A stretch of 64,000 bases of DNA from BD1-7 clade bacterium. Its GTDB lineage: Bacteria > Pseudomonadota > Gammaproteobacteria > Pseudomonadales > DT-91. The notes beneath the pieces are model-generated. The model made no database searches. It was given only the letters and a program-made list of their open reading frames with translations, and was not told the DNA's origin. Shown here piece after piece: positions 1 through 7,602 of this stretch. Location of the stretch: contig CACSIN010000012.1 of assembly GCA_902705835.1 (NCBI GenBank), forward strand, positions 271,017-335,016, written 5' to 3'. Each line of letters begins with the position of its first letter. Positions within the stretch are counted from its first letter, which is position 1. The position numbers and the translations under genes were made by a program.

Positions 1-284
1 CCAAATGTGGGTGTCAGCGTAAACTGGCTACCGATCTGTTGGCCGTTAAGAAATACTTGCAGGGAACCAGGGTTTGACGAATAACCGACTCGAATTTGCT
101 CAGGCAATTCCTGTGTGCCAGTTGCGTTTTCGGGGTCATCATCAGGACCAAAAAAACTGACGTAAGTTTGACCGTTGGAGGGTTGTAGAACACTGTAATT
201 TGCGTTGTTATCAACGCATCCGGATAGTGCAAAAACGCCTCCGGCTAATACAGTCGTTAGGGTCAGCATCCTTGTCATTTGCAT
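1..284 (-). CDS. Lipoprotein of unknown function, 3' end cut by the window edge
   Basis: An open frame runs leftward from an ATG at 284 to the window edge without a stop, so only the first ~94 residues are present. The N-terminus is a typical lipoprotein signal: a charged start (MQMTRM), a hydrophobic stretch and a lipobox LSGC with the cysteine at about residue 23. The mature part is Asn/Ser/Gln-rich (begins CVDNNANYSVLQ), with no recognised domain. A GAGGTGA ribosome-binding site lies 5-11 bases upstream; a second in-frame ATG at 278 is possible. The predicted location is the inner leaflet of the outer membrane or the periplasmic face; function is unknown. Confidence 0.7.
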   Translation of the reverse strand, partial: MQMTRMLTLTTVLAGGVFALSGCVDNNANYSVLQPSNGQTYVSFFGPDDDPENATGTQELPEQIRVGYSSNPGSLQVFLNGQQIGSQFTLTPTF

Positions 285-527
285 AGCTTCACCTCTATTT
301 TTTATTATTTTTTAATAACTTAGATTCTACTCCTTTGATGCCGAGCTGGATCTACCATTAATCTGACAACACCGACCGTCGAACAAAAAACATACAATTC
401 GCCAACTACGTCACATAATTTACCCGCGTACACTGATAGAAATAAACTTGCTAAAAGCAGGGCTGTCTATGATAGGTTTACTATCGATTTTTTTGCACAA
501 AACCACTATTTAAGAGACGGAATACCA

Positions 528-1295
528 ATGAATCCGCGCTTGTATCGATCATTTTTTTTACTGCTTTTCAGCACGATTTTACTATCTGTCAGCATCTCAA
601 AATGCATCGCTGCACAGCAAACCGGTGTACATAAAACAACCCACACGGAAATAGATAACGAGGTCGATAAATCCGTTATCAAATACTCCCAGCTCTCTAA
701 AAGTAGTCGCTCATTACCTCCGATCACATTAAGCATCACGCACGATTGGATCTTGATCACCAGTCCGATCGTCAACAACCGCTACTTTATATTTTTTGAT
801 CGAAAGAAAGGCTCATTAACCAGCTTTGATACAGCCACAAAACAATACGCCACGATTGCAACGGCGGAAAAATCAGCGGCAAACAAAACCTACACGCACG
901 TGGTCACAGCGCCATTAGGAAAGGATCAGAAACTTAACGATAAGTATGATTGTGAATGGAAGCAGGTAAAAACCGAAGCCGATGAATATCAGGCTTGCGC
1001 ATTAAAGGGCTATTCGACCGGCATTAATTCCGATCAAAAGATTACACTCGAAGCCTTATCGTACCTTCTGGATAACCGCAAAGTAACCAATCCAATAAAA
1101 GCATCAGATTGGTATTACGTCACGGATACGCTCATCCACCAACTACGATTAATGCGCGTGGATAACTTAAAAGCGCTACCGCTGATCATCCAAGAGAAAT
1201 CCAAGAAAAACTGGCTAGTACTGAATCGGATTGAATATCAAAAAACAGCATTCAATACCGAACAATTGCTAAAAGACTTCAAGCCTATCGAATGA
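528..1295 (+). CDS. Secreted hypothetical protein
   Basis: This 255-residue protein begins with a Sec-type signal peptide (residues 1 to about 29, hydrophobic core FFLLLFSTILLSVSI) ending near the CIAA-Q junction. The cysteine there does not fit a convincing lipobox, so a soluble periplasmic or secreted product is more likely. The mature part is rich in Lys, Thr and Asn and shows two further cysteines near residues 143 and 153 that could form a disulfide. I recognise no family. It stands alone on the plus strand between a leftward lipoprotein gene and a convergent coiled-coil gene. The start is the only plausible ATG, preceded by a weak purine-rich site (AGAGACGG). Confidence 0.65.
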   Translation: MNPRLYRSFFLLLFSTILLSVSISKCIAAQQTGVHKTTHTEIDNEVDKSVIKYSQLSKSSRSLPPITLSITHDWILITSPIVNNRYFIFFDRKKGSLTSFDTATKQYATIATAEKSAANKTYTHVVTAPLGKDQKLNDKYDCEWKQVKTEADEYQACALKGYSTGINSDQKITLEALSYLLDNRKVTNPIKASDWYYVTDTLIHQLRLMRVDNLKALPLIIQEKSKKNWLVLNRIEYQKTAFNTEQLLKDFKPIE

Positions 1296-1338
1296 ACATG
1301 AGCAGGCGTCAGAAACGCCGCCTCATAAAACACGCAGA

Positions 1339-1584
1339 TTATTCCGATGATAGCTGTCTTGACGCTGCTGCCAAATCTTTTTTGGCCTCACGCAACTGAT
1401 ATTCAAGGTCAGCACACTGTTGCTGCAAGCCGGACTTTTTATCCTTCAGCATCGCCAATTCATCTTGATGTGCTTGCACCCGAGCAGTCATGTCGCTGAG
1501 CTTCTGAGCAAATTGTTTGCTGACATAGCCATGTACCATAAAAGCGGTAACACCACAGGCGATCAAGGTAATAAGTAGTGGCAT
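1339..1584 (-). CDS. Small membrane-anchored coiled-coil protein
   Basis: An 81-residue protein with one N-terminal membrane segment (about residues 2-18, LLITLIACGVTAFMVHG) followed by a long charged helix (about 25-78) with heptad-like spacing of Leu, Ala and Gln, typical of a coiled coil. No catalytic motif is visible. It lies 15 bases downstream of the FKBP isomerase gene on the same strand and is probably co-transcribed with it. Both proteins have a single N-terminal anchor, so a shared envelope role is possible but this is inference. It could equally be a small cell-envelope scaffold of no known family. Confidence 0.6.
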   Translation of the reverse strand: MPLLITLIACGVTAFMVHGYVSKQFAQKLSDMTARVQAHQDELAMLKDKKSGLQQQCADLEYQLREAKKDLAAASRQLSSE

Positions 1585-1599
1585 GAATCGTTCCTCTGT

Positions 1600-2091
1600 T
1601 CAGGGGTTGATAGCGATCAGTTCAACATCAAAAATCAGCGCAGCACCGCCCGGAATTTGCCCCATCGAGCGGTTCCCATAGGCTAGACGACTCGGGATAA
1701 ACAAACGGAATTTATCGCCCGGTTTCATCAATTGCAGCCCTTCGGTCCAACCGGCAATCACTTGTTGCAGTCCAAAATCGATCGGCTGACCACGATCTAC
1801 TGAGCTATCGAACACGGTGCCATCCGTTAAGGTGCCATGGTAATGCACGCGTACTTTATCAGCGGCGCTAGGAGAACCTTCCCCGCCACCATCGTGCAAA
1901 CAGGTATATTGCAGCCCGGATGCAGTCTCAAGCACATCATCATGCTGTGCGTTTTCTTTCAGAAACGCATCAGACAGCACCCGCTGAGCAATCAGCCGCT
2001 GACGTTTACGCATACGCCCTAACGTCAACCAGACGATAATAATCACGGTTACCAGTATCAACACGTTGTTTGAAGCGTCAGTCAAAGTCAT
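1600..2091 (-). CDS. Membrane-anchored FKBP-type peptidyl-prolyl cis-trans isomerase
   Basis: Catalyses cis-trans isomerisation of Xaa-Pro bonds to help protein folding. The 163-residue protein has an N-terminal hydrophobic anchor (about residues 9-26) followed by a basic stretch (RMRKRQR), then a C-terminal FKBP domain from about residue 80. FKBP hallmarks are visible: VRVHYHGTLTDGTVFDSS, the aromatic-pocket VIAGWTEGL, MKPGDKFRLFIPS, LAYG and the closing strand LIFDVELIAI. The basic residues after the anchor suggest the domain may face the cytoplasm (positive-inside rule), unusual for an envelope FKBP, but topology is inference. It precedes the small coiled-coil gene by 15 bases, so the two probably form an operon. 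Confidence 0.85.
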   Translation of the reverse strand: MTLTDASNNVLILVTVIIIVWLTLGRMRKRQRLIAQRVLSDAFLKENAQHDDVLETASGLQYTCLHDGGGEGSPSAADKVRVHYHGTLTDGTVFDSSVDRGQPIDFGLQQVIAGWTEGLQLMKPGDKFRLFIPSRLAYGNRSMGQIPGGAALIFDVELIAINP

Positions 2092-2420
2092 GTCCTGTTA
2101 TTAATCAAAAGCGGAAAAATGTGAGAGCCCGTTTAATAAGCGCTGGGCAAAATGAACGAACTAACCAGAGCCTCGAACCAGAGCCGTTTACCATTGCGAG
2201 CCCGAACAAAATGCTTAATTCGGCAGCGCAATAGAATATCACAGTATTACCGGTGCGTTTTTCTGTTCCCCCTGTTACTCAAAATTAATCGCAAGCAACG
2301 AGGCCAACGTAGACGTAAACTAGTGAGAGAGTTCATAAGAAGATGCATTAGCCGATCTTCATTTCATGAAACCACTTGCTCCAGCAACGTTCCAAATCAG
2401 GACAACCGACAGAGGATACC
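2092..2420. other. Divergent intergenic region between FKBP and photolyase genes
   Basis: About 330 bases without a credible gene. An open frame of 90 codons here is Arg-rich and has no family resemblance or ribosome-binding site. The region must carry promoters for both flanking genes. The decamer AACCAGAGCC occurs twice (around 2163 and 2177), and TTAATT...TAGAAT around 2217-2240 could be a sigma-70 promoter for the photolyase, but spacing is only approximate. A TAAGA near 2336 lacks a matching -35, so I do not call an ECF promoter here. Confidence 0.4.
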
Positions 2421-3848
2421 ATGACGCATACAACGACCCTGATGTGGTTCCGCCAGGACCTTCGTTTGCACGACAACCCGGCACTAACAGACGCAGCAAA
2501 AGCCGGTACTGTGATTCCCGTATTTATTATCGATCAACAGCATGGGGGCGCATGGTCGCCAGGTGCTGCATCTCGGGTCTGGCTCCATCAATCACTCAAA
2601 CAGTTAAACGATTCATTGGCTGATAAATTATTGGTTTTTCAGGGTAATCCTCAAGCCATTATTAACCGACTCGCCAATGACTATAAGATTGATCGCGTGG
2701 TATGGAACCGTTGCTACGAGCCATGGCGAATCGATCGCGACAAACATATCAAAGCTGCCTTGCTTGCCAATGGGATTGGCTGCGAGAGTTTTAACGGAAC
2801 CCTGCTCTGGGAGCCTTGGCACATTCATAAAAAAGACGGCACACCCTACCGGGTATTCACGCCCTACTACCGAAAAGGTTGCTTACAAGCGCCTCCTCCT
2901 GCTGCGCCGTTACCGATACCGGAACTCAACCTTGCGGATCCGATAGAGGAAACCTGTATCGATGAACTCTTGTTAGAGCCCGAACAACCTTGGCACCAGG
3001 ATGTTATCAGCCACTGGAAGCCGGGCGAATACGGCGCCGCCGAACGATTAAAACGGTTTCTTGAACATGGCCTCAAATACTATCGCCACGGGCGTGATTA
3101 CCCGTCAAAAACTGGTGTTTCAAACTTGTCACCGCATCTGCATTTTGGCGAAATATCAATCAGAGAGGTTTGGCATCGCGCCCAAATATCGGGCTTAAGT
3201 AATGGCCTGGAAGACAACCTCGACAGCTTTTTATCGGAGCTGGGATGGCGAGAATTTTCATACTATCTGTTATTTCACTTTCCCGGCCTGCCAACGGATA
3301 ACTTCCAGCCCAAATTCGATGCGTTTCCGTGGCAGAAAAACGACGCCAACCTTAAAGCATGGCAACGCGGCCAAACGGGTATTCCCATTGTTGATGCGGG
3401 TATGCGGCAACTTTGGCAAACCGGAACCATGCACAATCGTGTCCGTATGATCACCGCGTCGTTTTTGGTTAAAAACCTGCTGATACACTGGCATGAAGGT
3501 GAAAAATGGTTTTGGGATTGCCTCTTTGATGCTGACCTCGCCGCCAACAGCGCTAGCTGGCAATGGGTCGCCGGTTCAGGTGCAGACGCTGCACCTTACT
3601 TTCGAATTTTTAACCCGGTGACACAATCTCAAAAATTTGACGCTGACGGGCAGTACATCGACCAATGGGTGCCAGAACTTAAAAACTTGCCCAATAAACA
3701 CAAACATGCTCCATGGGACGCACCAGATAGCGTGTTGAAACAGGCTGGCATTCAGCTCGGGCATCAATACCCGTTGCCAATCGCTGATCTGAAATCGTCT
3801 CGGCAAGCTGCACTGGATGCTTTCGCAACATTGAAAAAAAGCGCATGA
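2421..3848 (+). CDS. phrB: Deoxyribodipyrimidine photolyase (DNA repair, blue-light driven)
   Basis: Repairs UV-induced cyclobutane pyrimidine dimers using light captured by an antenna pigment and a catalytic FADH-. The start was placed at MTHTTTLMWFRQDLRLHDN (475 residues, the usual family length) because a GAGGA motif sits 5-9 bases upstream; an earlier in-frame ATG at 2376 adds residues not typical of the family. The N-terminal antenna Rossmann domain covers residues 1-~135 and the FAD-binding helical domain about 190-475, with hallmark segments SELGWREFSYYLLFHFP, GMRQLWQTGTMHNRVRMI, WHEGEKWFWDCLFDADLA, NSASWQWVAGSG and FNPVTQSQKFD. The next gene overlaps its end by 4 bases (ATGA), indicating translational coupling. 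Confidence 0.95.
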   Translation: MTHTTTLMWFRQDLRLHDNPALTDAAKAGTVIPVFIIDQQHGGAWSPGAASRVWLHQSLKQLNDSLADKLLVFQGNPQAIINRLANDYKIDRVVWNRCYEPWRIDRDKHIKAALLANGIGCESFNGTLLWEPWHIHKKDGTPYRVFTPYYRKGCLQAPPPAAPLPIPELNLADPIEETCIDELLLEPEQPWHQDVISHWKPGEYGAAERLKRFLEHGLKYYRHGRDYPSKTGVSNLSPHLHFGEISIREVWHRAQISGLSNGLEDNLDSFLSELGWREFSYYLLFHFPGLPTDNFQPKFDAFPWQKNDANLKAWQRGQTGIPIVDAGMRQLWQTGTMHNRVRMITASFLVKNLLIHWHEGEKWFWDCLFDADLAANSASWQWVAGSGADAAPYFRIFNPVTQSQKFDADGQYIDQWVPELKNLPNKHKHAPWDAPDSVLKQAGIQLGHQYPLPIADLKSSRQAALDAFATLKKSA

Positions 3849-4333
3849 GCGCTGCACAGCAGTTAAGCACACAACAACGGTTGCTCGGATACCTCGGGCT
3901 TTTGCCATTTATTGTTGGCTTGTCATTAGAATGGGGCACTCTCGATATTGCCGGGGTTTCTGGCTTGTGGCTGTTTGAAACCTACAGTGCCTGCATTGCC
4001 AGCTTCGTCTGCGGCATCTGGTGGGGCGCTGTTATTAACAATACGAGTAACAATACGAGTAACGACACGAGTAACAACAGGTCATCCGCCACATTAGTGC
4101 TTTCAAACGTGTTATGTCTGCTGGCGTGGGTTTCTTTATTATTGGATAACCCGATCGTTACTTTGTTACTGCTTGGCGGCGTATTCTTCGTTGTATTGGT
4201 GCTTGAGAAACAGCTTAAACCGCATCGTGCTGATCTTCAGCCTTACTTCGCGATGCGCCGGCAAGTGACAGGCAGTGTGGTTATTTTGCACCTTGTGATG
4301 GTGATGGATGTCGCCATTTCGACCGGTGCGTGA
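3845..4333 (+). CDS. DUF3429 family membrane protein
   Basis: A 162-residue inner-membrane protein with about four hydrophobic segments (roughly 13-31, 43-62, 83-97 and 100-118) plus a C-terminal one (about 141-158), matching small DUF3429-type proteins. Typical features are LLGYLGLLPFIVGL at the start and FVCGIWWGA in the second segment. Its ATG overlaps the photolyase stop (ATGA), so it is co-translated with phrB, an arrangement I recall for this family in Gammaproteobacteria. Residues about 65-78 consist of NNTS-type repeats encoded by a 12-bp tandem repeat, probably a flexible loop between membrane segments. Biochemical function is unknown. Confidence 0.75.
   Translation: MSAAQQLSTQQRLLGYLGLLPFIVGLSLEWGTLDIAGVSGLWLFETYSACIASFVCGIWWGAVINNTSNNTSNDTSNNRSSATLVLSNVLCLLAWVSLLLDNPIVTLLLLGGVFFVVLVLEKQLKPHRADLQPYFAMRRQVTGSVVILHLVMVMDVAISTGA
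4037..4078 (+). repeat. 12-bp tandem repeat inside the DUF3429 gene
   Basis: Three in-frame copies of AACAATACGAGT (the third is AACGACACGAGT) plus half a copy. They encode Asn-Asn-Thr-Ser units in a loop between membrane segments. Because the unit is a multiple of three, copy-number change would alter loop length without a frameshift. Confidence 0.85.
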
Positions 4334-4415
4334 ATTTGTCGCACCGGTTGTGTTGTTCGCCTGTAATTTAATTTGCTAGACTGCGAAGCATCATAATTCT
4401 GGAGCCTGCCTCATC

Positions 4416-4895
4416 GTGAAACCCCGCCCATTGATACTGATCACTCTGATCATCAGCCATATGCTGGTGAATGTAGTGTGGGCGTCTTCGCACAAAGGTG
4501 TGGATATCAAGGATGCGAATAATATGCCGCATCTGCATTTCTATTCTCATGGGCACGATCATTCAGATGCCGGTGCATCCAATGCTCACGATGATAGCGG
4601 CTTGCATCTGCTAATTAGCATTTTGGCACCCGATTACCATTCGACCGTATTCGATGTGGGCCATACAACAGCTGGCGATATCGGCGTTGTTTCTGAAGCA
4701 TCAGAAACTACCCCGGATGCCGATTTATCCGGCAATCATGATCACACCAACGAACCTCATATCTGCTTGGTGTTTCAGGTTTCTAGCCTATTCAGCATGA
4801 TTCCAATGCCGATCCAAACGGCTAAACCCGCCAGCAGCAGCTGGCAATCGGTTACTTTCAGCCTAACACCGCCCGTTCCTCCACCGCTCGCCTAA
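4416..4895 (+). CDS. Histidine-rich secreted protein ahead of the czcCBA operon
   Basis: A 159-residue protein starting at GTG, with a TCTGGAG ribosome-binding site about 11 bases upstream. Residues 1 to about 23 form a signal peptide (LILITLIISHMLVNVVWAS). The mature N-terminal half is dense in His and Asp (HLHFYSHGHDHSDAG, then NAHDDSG and NHDHTNEPH), a composition typical of periplasmic metal-binding proteins. The C-terminus ends in Pro-rich PPVPPPLA, a tail seen in small proteins linked to czc-type efflux operons. It lies about 80 bases upstream of the CzcC-like gene, so a role as a periplasmic Zn/Co/Cd buffer or sensor is plausible, but this is inference from composition and context. Confidence 0.65.
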   Translation: MKPRPLILITLIISHMLVNVVWASSHKGVDIKDANNMPHLHFYSHGHDHSDAGASNAHDDSGLHLLISILAPDYHSTVFDVGHTTAGDIGVVSEASETTPDADLSGNHDHTNEPHICLVFQVSSLFSMIPMPIQTAKPASSSWQSVTFSLTPPVPPPLA

Positions 4896-4976
4896 TCTTT
4901 CTCAAAACTGTTAACCCTTTTTTGGGCATTGCTGACAACTATCATCAGTAATGCGTAACCCTATGGGAGAGATTCT

Positions 4977-6317
4977 ATGTGGATTAAAAACCCATCGGTG
5001 TGTATCAAAATAACAGATGTTATCAAACACCGATTTATCAGCAGCCTACTATGCCTGCTGATTGCTGCGCCATTGAGTGCTCAAGCACAAAACGCAGCCC
5101 CTGCAACGCCCGAGACTAACAGCATCAATCTGGCGTGGGCAATCAAACAGACGCTGCTAAAAAACCCTACATTAAGTGAGTATCCATATCACTTTCGCGC
5201 CCGCGAGGCGGACGTTATCCAAGCTGATATCGGCCCACAACTGCTCCTTGATGTAGTTGTCGACAACTCTCTTGGCACTGGTGAAAAGCGCCGACTTGAT
5301 GATGCTGAAACAACGATTTTATTCAGCCAGCAAATCGAACTCGGCGACAAACGCCAGCGCCGAATCTCACTCGCTCGTGCCAGCGTCAATCGATTGCAAG
5401 CCGACTACGAAATCGTGCGCTTAGACACCCTCGCTGAAACAACTCGCCGCTACTACGAGGTGTTGCGATTGCAAGCTCTGCAAACGTGGAATAGCCGTCG
5501 AATTAGCAAGGAGCGCGACGCCCTCGACGTTATCGAGCGGCGAGCCAAAGCCGGTGCAGTTGGGCAAGCCGATGTGTCAAAAATGCGTCTGCAATCAGAA
5601 CGCTCCATCGCTCGTCAGACGGTTCAAGCCGGTGAATTGAGCAATGCACGCTTAGCGCTGTCGAGCATGTGGAATGCACAATCTGAGTTTGACACCGTAT
5701 TAGGTGATCTCACAACCATGCCAGCCTTGCCCGATGCCGAACAAATCACCGCCAGCGTGAATGAAACACCTGAGTTTATTCGTTTGCGTATGCAACAGCA
5801 GGAAGCCCTTGCCAACCTTAACCTGCAAACCGCTAACAGTGATCCAAACGTCACCATCAAGGCTGGAGTGCAGCATTTTCAGGCCACCAATGATGTGGGT
5901 TTGGCTTTTGGGTTTTCCATGCCTTTACAAGTCGAAAACCCGAACCGTGGGCGGCTCGCCGTGGCACGAGCCGAATTGGATTTAGCCATGGCCCGTGAAG
6001 GCTTTGGTCTTGAGCAATTACGCCTGAGTTTACTGAAAATACTCGATACATTGGATTACCAAGCGCAGCACGCGGATAACCTGCAGCGCAAACTGCTACC
6101 CATTGCCAATACTTTGCTAAGCGATATCCAGCACGGCTACGAACGCGGCCGCTACGGCGTACTTCAGCTCGTCGATGCGCAAAACGAGTTATTCAACGTC
6201 GAACGCGAAATGATCGAAACCCAAATTCTGATTTATTCCTACCTGCTTGAGATGGAACGCATCACAGGCGACAGCATGATAACCCCCCTCAATACTGCAG
6301 GTACAGGAGCACAATAA
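4977..6317 (+). CDS. czcC: CzcC-like outer membrane factor of an RND metal efflux system
   Basis: Forms the outer-membrane channel of a tripartite efflux pump, joining the adaptor and inner-membrane pump encoded immediately downstream. The 446-residue protein has a long N-region, a hydrophobic signal segment (about 23-38) and a mature TolC-type alpha-helical barrel repeated in two halves, with coiled-coil stretches such as QIELGDKRQRRISLARASV and RYGVLQLVDAQNELFNVER typical of CzcC/CusC families. A GGGAGAGATTCT ribosome-binding site precedes the ATG. Its stop codon shares one base with the czcB start (TAATG), showing translational coupling. Assignment to metal rather than drug export rests on the czcA signature downstream. 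Confidence 0.88.
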   Translation: MWIKNPSVCIKITDVIKHRFISSLLCLLIAAPLSAQAQNAAPATPETNSINLAWAIKQTLLKNPTLSEYPYHFRAREADVIQADIGPQLLLDVVVDNSLGTGEKRRLDDAETTILFSQQIELGDKRQRRISLARASVNRLQADYEIVRLDTLAETTRRYYEVLRLQALQTWNSRRISKERDALDVIERRAKAGAVGQADVSKMRLQSERSIARQTVQAGELSNARLALSSMWNAQSEFDTVLGDLTTMPALPDAEQITASVNETPEFIRLRMQQQEALANLNLQTANSDPNVTIKAGVQHFQATNDVGLAFGFSMPLQVENPNRGRLAVARAELDLAMAREGFGLEQLRLSLLKILDTLDYQAQHADNLQRKLLPIANTLLSDIQHGYERGRYGVLQLVDAQNELFNVEREMIETQILIYSYLLEMERITGDSMITPLNTAGTGAQ

Positions 6318-7588
6318 TGTTATCCAAAACCCTAAGAGTTTTTGTAAAACCCACCGCCTGCACACTGATCAGCTTGGCTGCAGCAGTCACCATTTTACCA
6401 TCAACGTCTTTAGCCAACGGCGGCCATGCGCACGACGTTGTAGACACACACGCCCATGAAGAACGCCCCAAAGGTCCGCACGGCGGCATCATGGTACAAG
6501 AGGGTGACTATGCCGTTGAAGTCACTATTTTTGAAACCGGTGTTACGCCAGAGATGCGTCTCTACCTGTATAAAAACGGAGAACCGTTAGCCCCGGGGGC
6601 AGCCGAGGTAGATGTTGAACTAGTGCGACTAGGCGGAGATATCGATGCGTTAACCTTTATTCCTGAACAGGACTATTTGGTCAGTCAACAGAGTGTCGCA
6701 GAACCCCACTCTTATGATGTGGATATTCATGCAAGCTTCGGCAACAACCAGCTGAACCAACATTATGAGAGCCATGAAGGCCGAACGGAGTTATCACAAC
6801 GCATCATTGATAAAACCGGCATTAAAACCGAAAAAGCCGGCCCGGCTACGCTGATTTTCAGCGAAGAGCTATTTGGCGTGATCGCAGCACCGGAAGATAA
6901 GGTATTTCGTATCAATGCCCCTTACGCGGGTATTGTTTCAGACATTACCGTCAATGTGGGCGACACCGTCAAAAAAGGCCAGCTACTAGCACGCGTTCGA
7001 AATACCGACACGCTGCAAAACTACGACATCAAAAGTCCGGTAAACGGCGAAGTAACCATGCGCCGCGCCAATCCCGGCGACCGCGCCCAAACCGACATGC
7101 TGCTTGAAGTAACTAGCCTGGATCAAGTCTGGGTAGAGATGTCTGCCTTCCCCGAACATATCGAAAAACTGGCACCGGGCATGAAGGTCACCGTATCCGA
7201 TATGCACAAACATGAGCAAGCAACTGGCAAAATCGAATACGTCGCCCCTGTGATGACAGGTGGCCATATTGCCCGCGCACGGGCGGTGATCGACAACAGT
7301 GAAGGTCACTGGCGCCCTGGCATGCATATCAAAGCTCGCATTGATACCGGCACTAAACAGGTGCCGTTAGCCGTCAAAAATGATGCTATTCAATCGTTTC
7401 GTGAAATGCCCGTCGTGTTCGGTCGCTTTGGCGATACCTTTGAAGTACGCATGATCAAACCCGGCGAAACCGACGGTATGTATACCGAAGTGCTAGGTGG
7501 CTTGAAACCTGGCACAGAATACGCCACCGATAACAGTTTTATCATCAAGGCTGACGTGCTGAAAAGCGGCGCCAGCCACGATCACTGA
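6317..7588 (+). CDS. czcB: CzcB-like periplasmic adaptor of an RND metal efflux system
   Basis: Links the CzcA pump to the CzcC channel. The 423-residue protein has a signal peptide (cleaved near SLA-NGG), a His-containing N-terminus (GGHAHDVVDTHAHEE), then an N-terminal beta domain around PKGPHGGIMV that occurs in heavy-metal adaptors, and from about residue 180 the HlyD/barrel-sandwich adaptor fold (FRINAPYAGIVSDITVNVGD, KKGQLLARV, SPVNGEVTMRRANPGD). The His-rich segment near the new N-terminus could bind metal in the periplasm. It overlaps czcC by one base and ends 14 bases before czcA, with GAGGAG as the czcA ribosome-binding site. Confidence 0.88.
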   Translation: MLSKTLRVFVKPTACTLISLAAAVTILPSTSLANGGHAHDVVDTHAHEERPKGPHGGIMVQEGDYAVEVTIFETGVTPEMRLYLYKNGEPLAPGAAEVDVELVRLGGDIDALTFIPEQDYLVSQQSVAEPHSYDVDIHASFGNNQLNQHYESHEGRTELSQRIIDKTGIKTEKAGPATLIFSEELFGVIAAPEDKVFRINAPYAGIVSDITVNVGDTVKKGQLLARVRNTDTLQNYDIKSPVNGEVTMRRANPGDRAQTDMLLEVTSLDQVWVEMSAFPEHIEKLAPGMKVTVSDMHKHEQATGKIEYVAPVMTGGHIARARAVIDNSEGHWRPGMHIKARIDTGTKQVPLAVKNDAIQSFREMPVVFGRFGDTFEVRMIKPGETDGMYTEVLGGLKPGTEYATDNSFIIKADVLKSGASHDH

Positions 7589-7602
7589 GCGAGGAGATAC
7601 CC

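Noticed and set aside
2312..2341. Possible ECF (RpoE-type) promoter in front of the photolyase
   Set aside because: TAAGA is present at 2336 but the sequence 18 bases before it (GACGTA) does not match TGATCC.
2152..2424. A 90-codon rightward open frame upstream of the photolyase
   Set aside because: Arg-rich composition, no ribosome-binding site and overlap with the photolyase ribosome-binding site; no family-like pattern.
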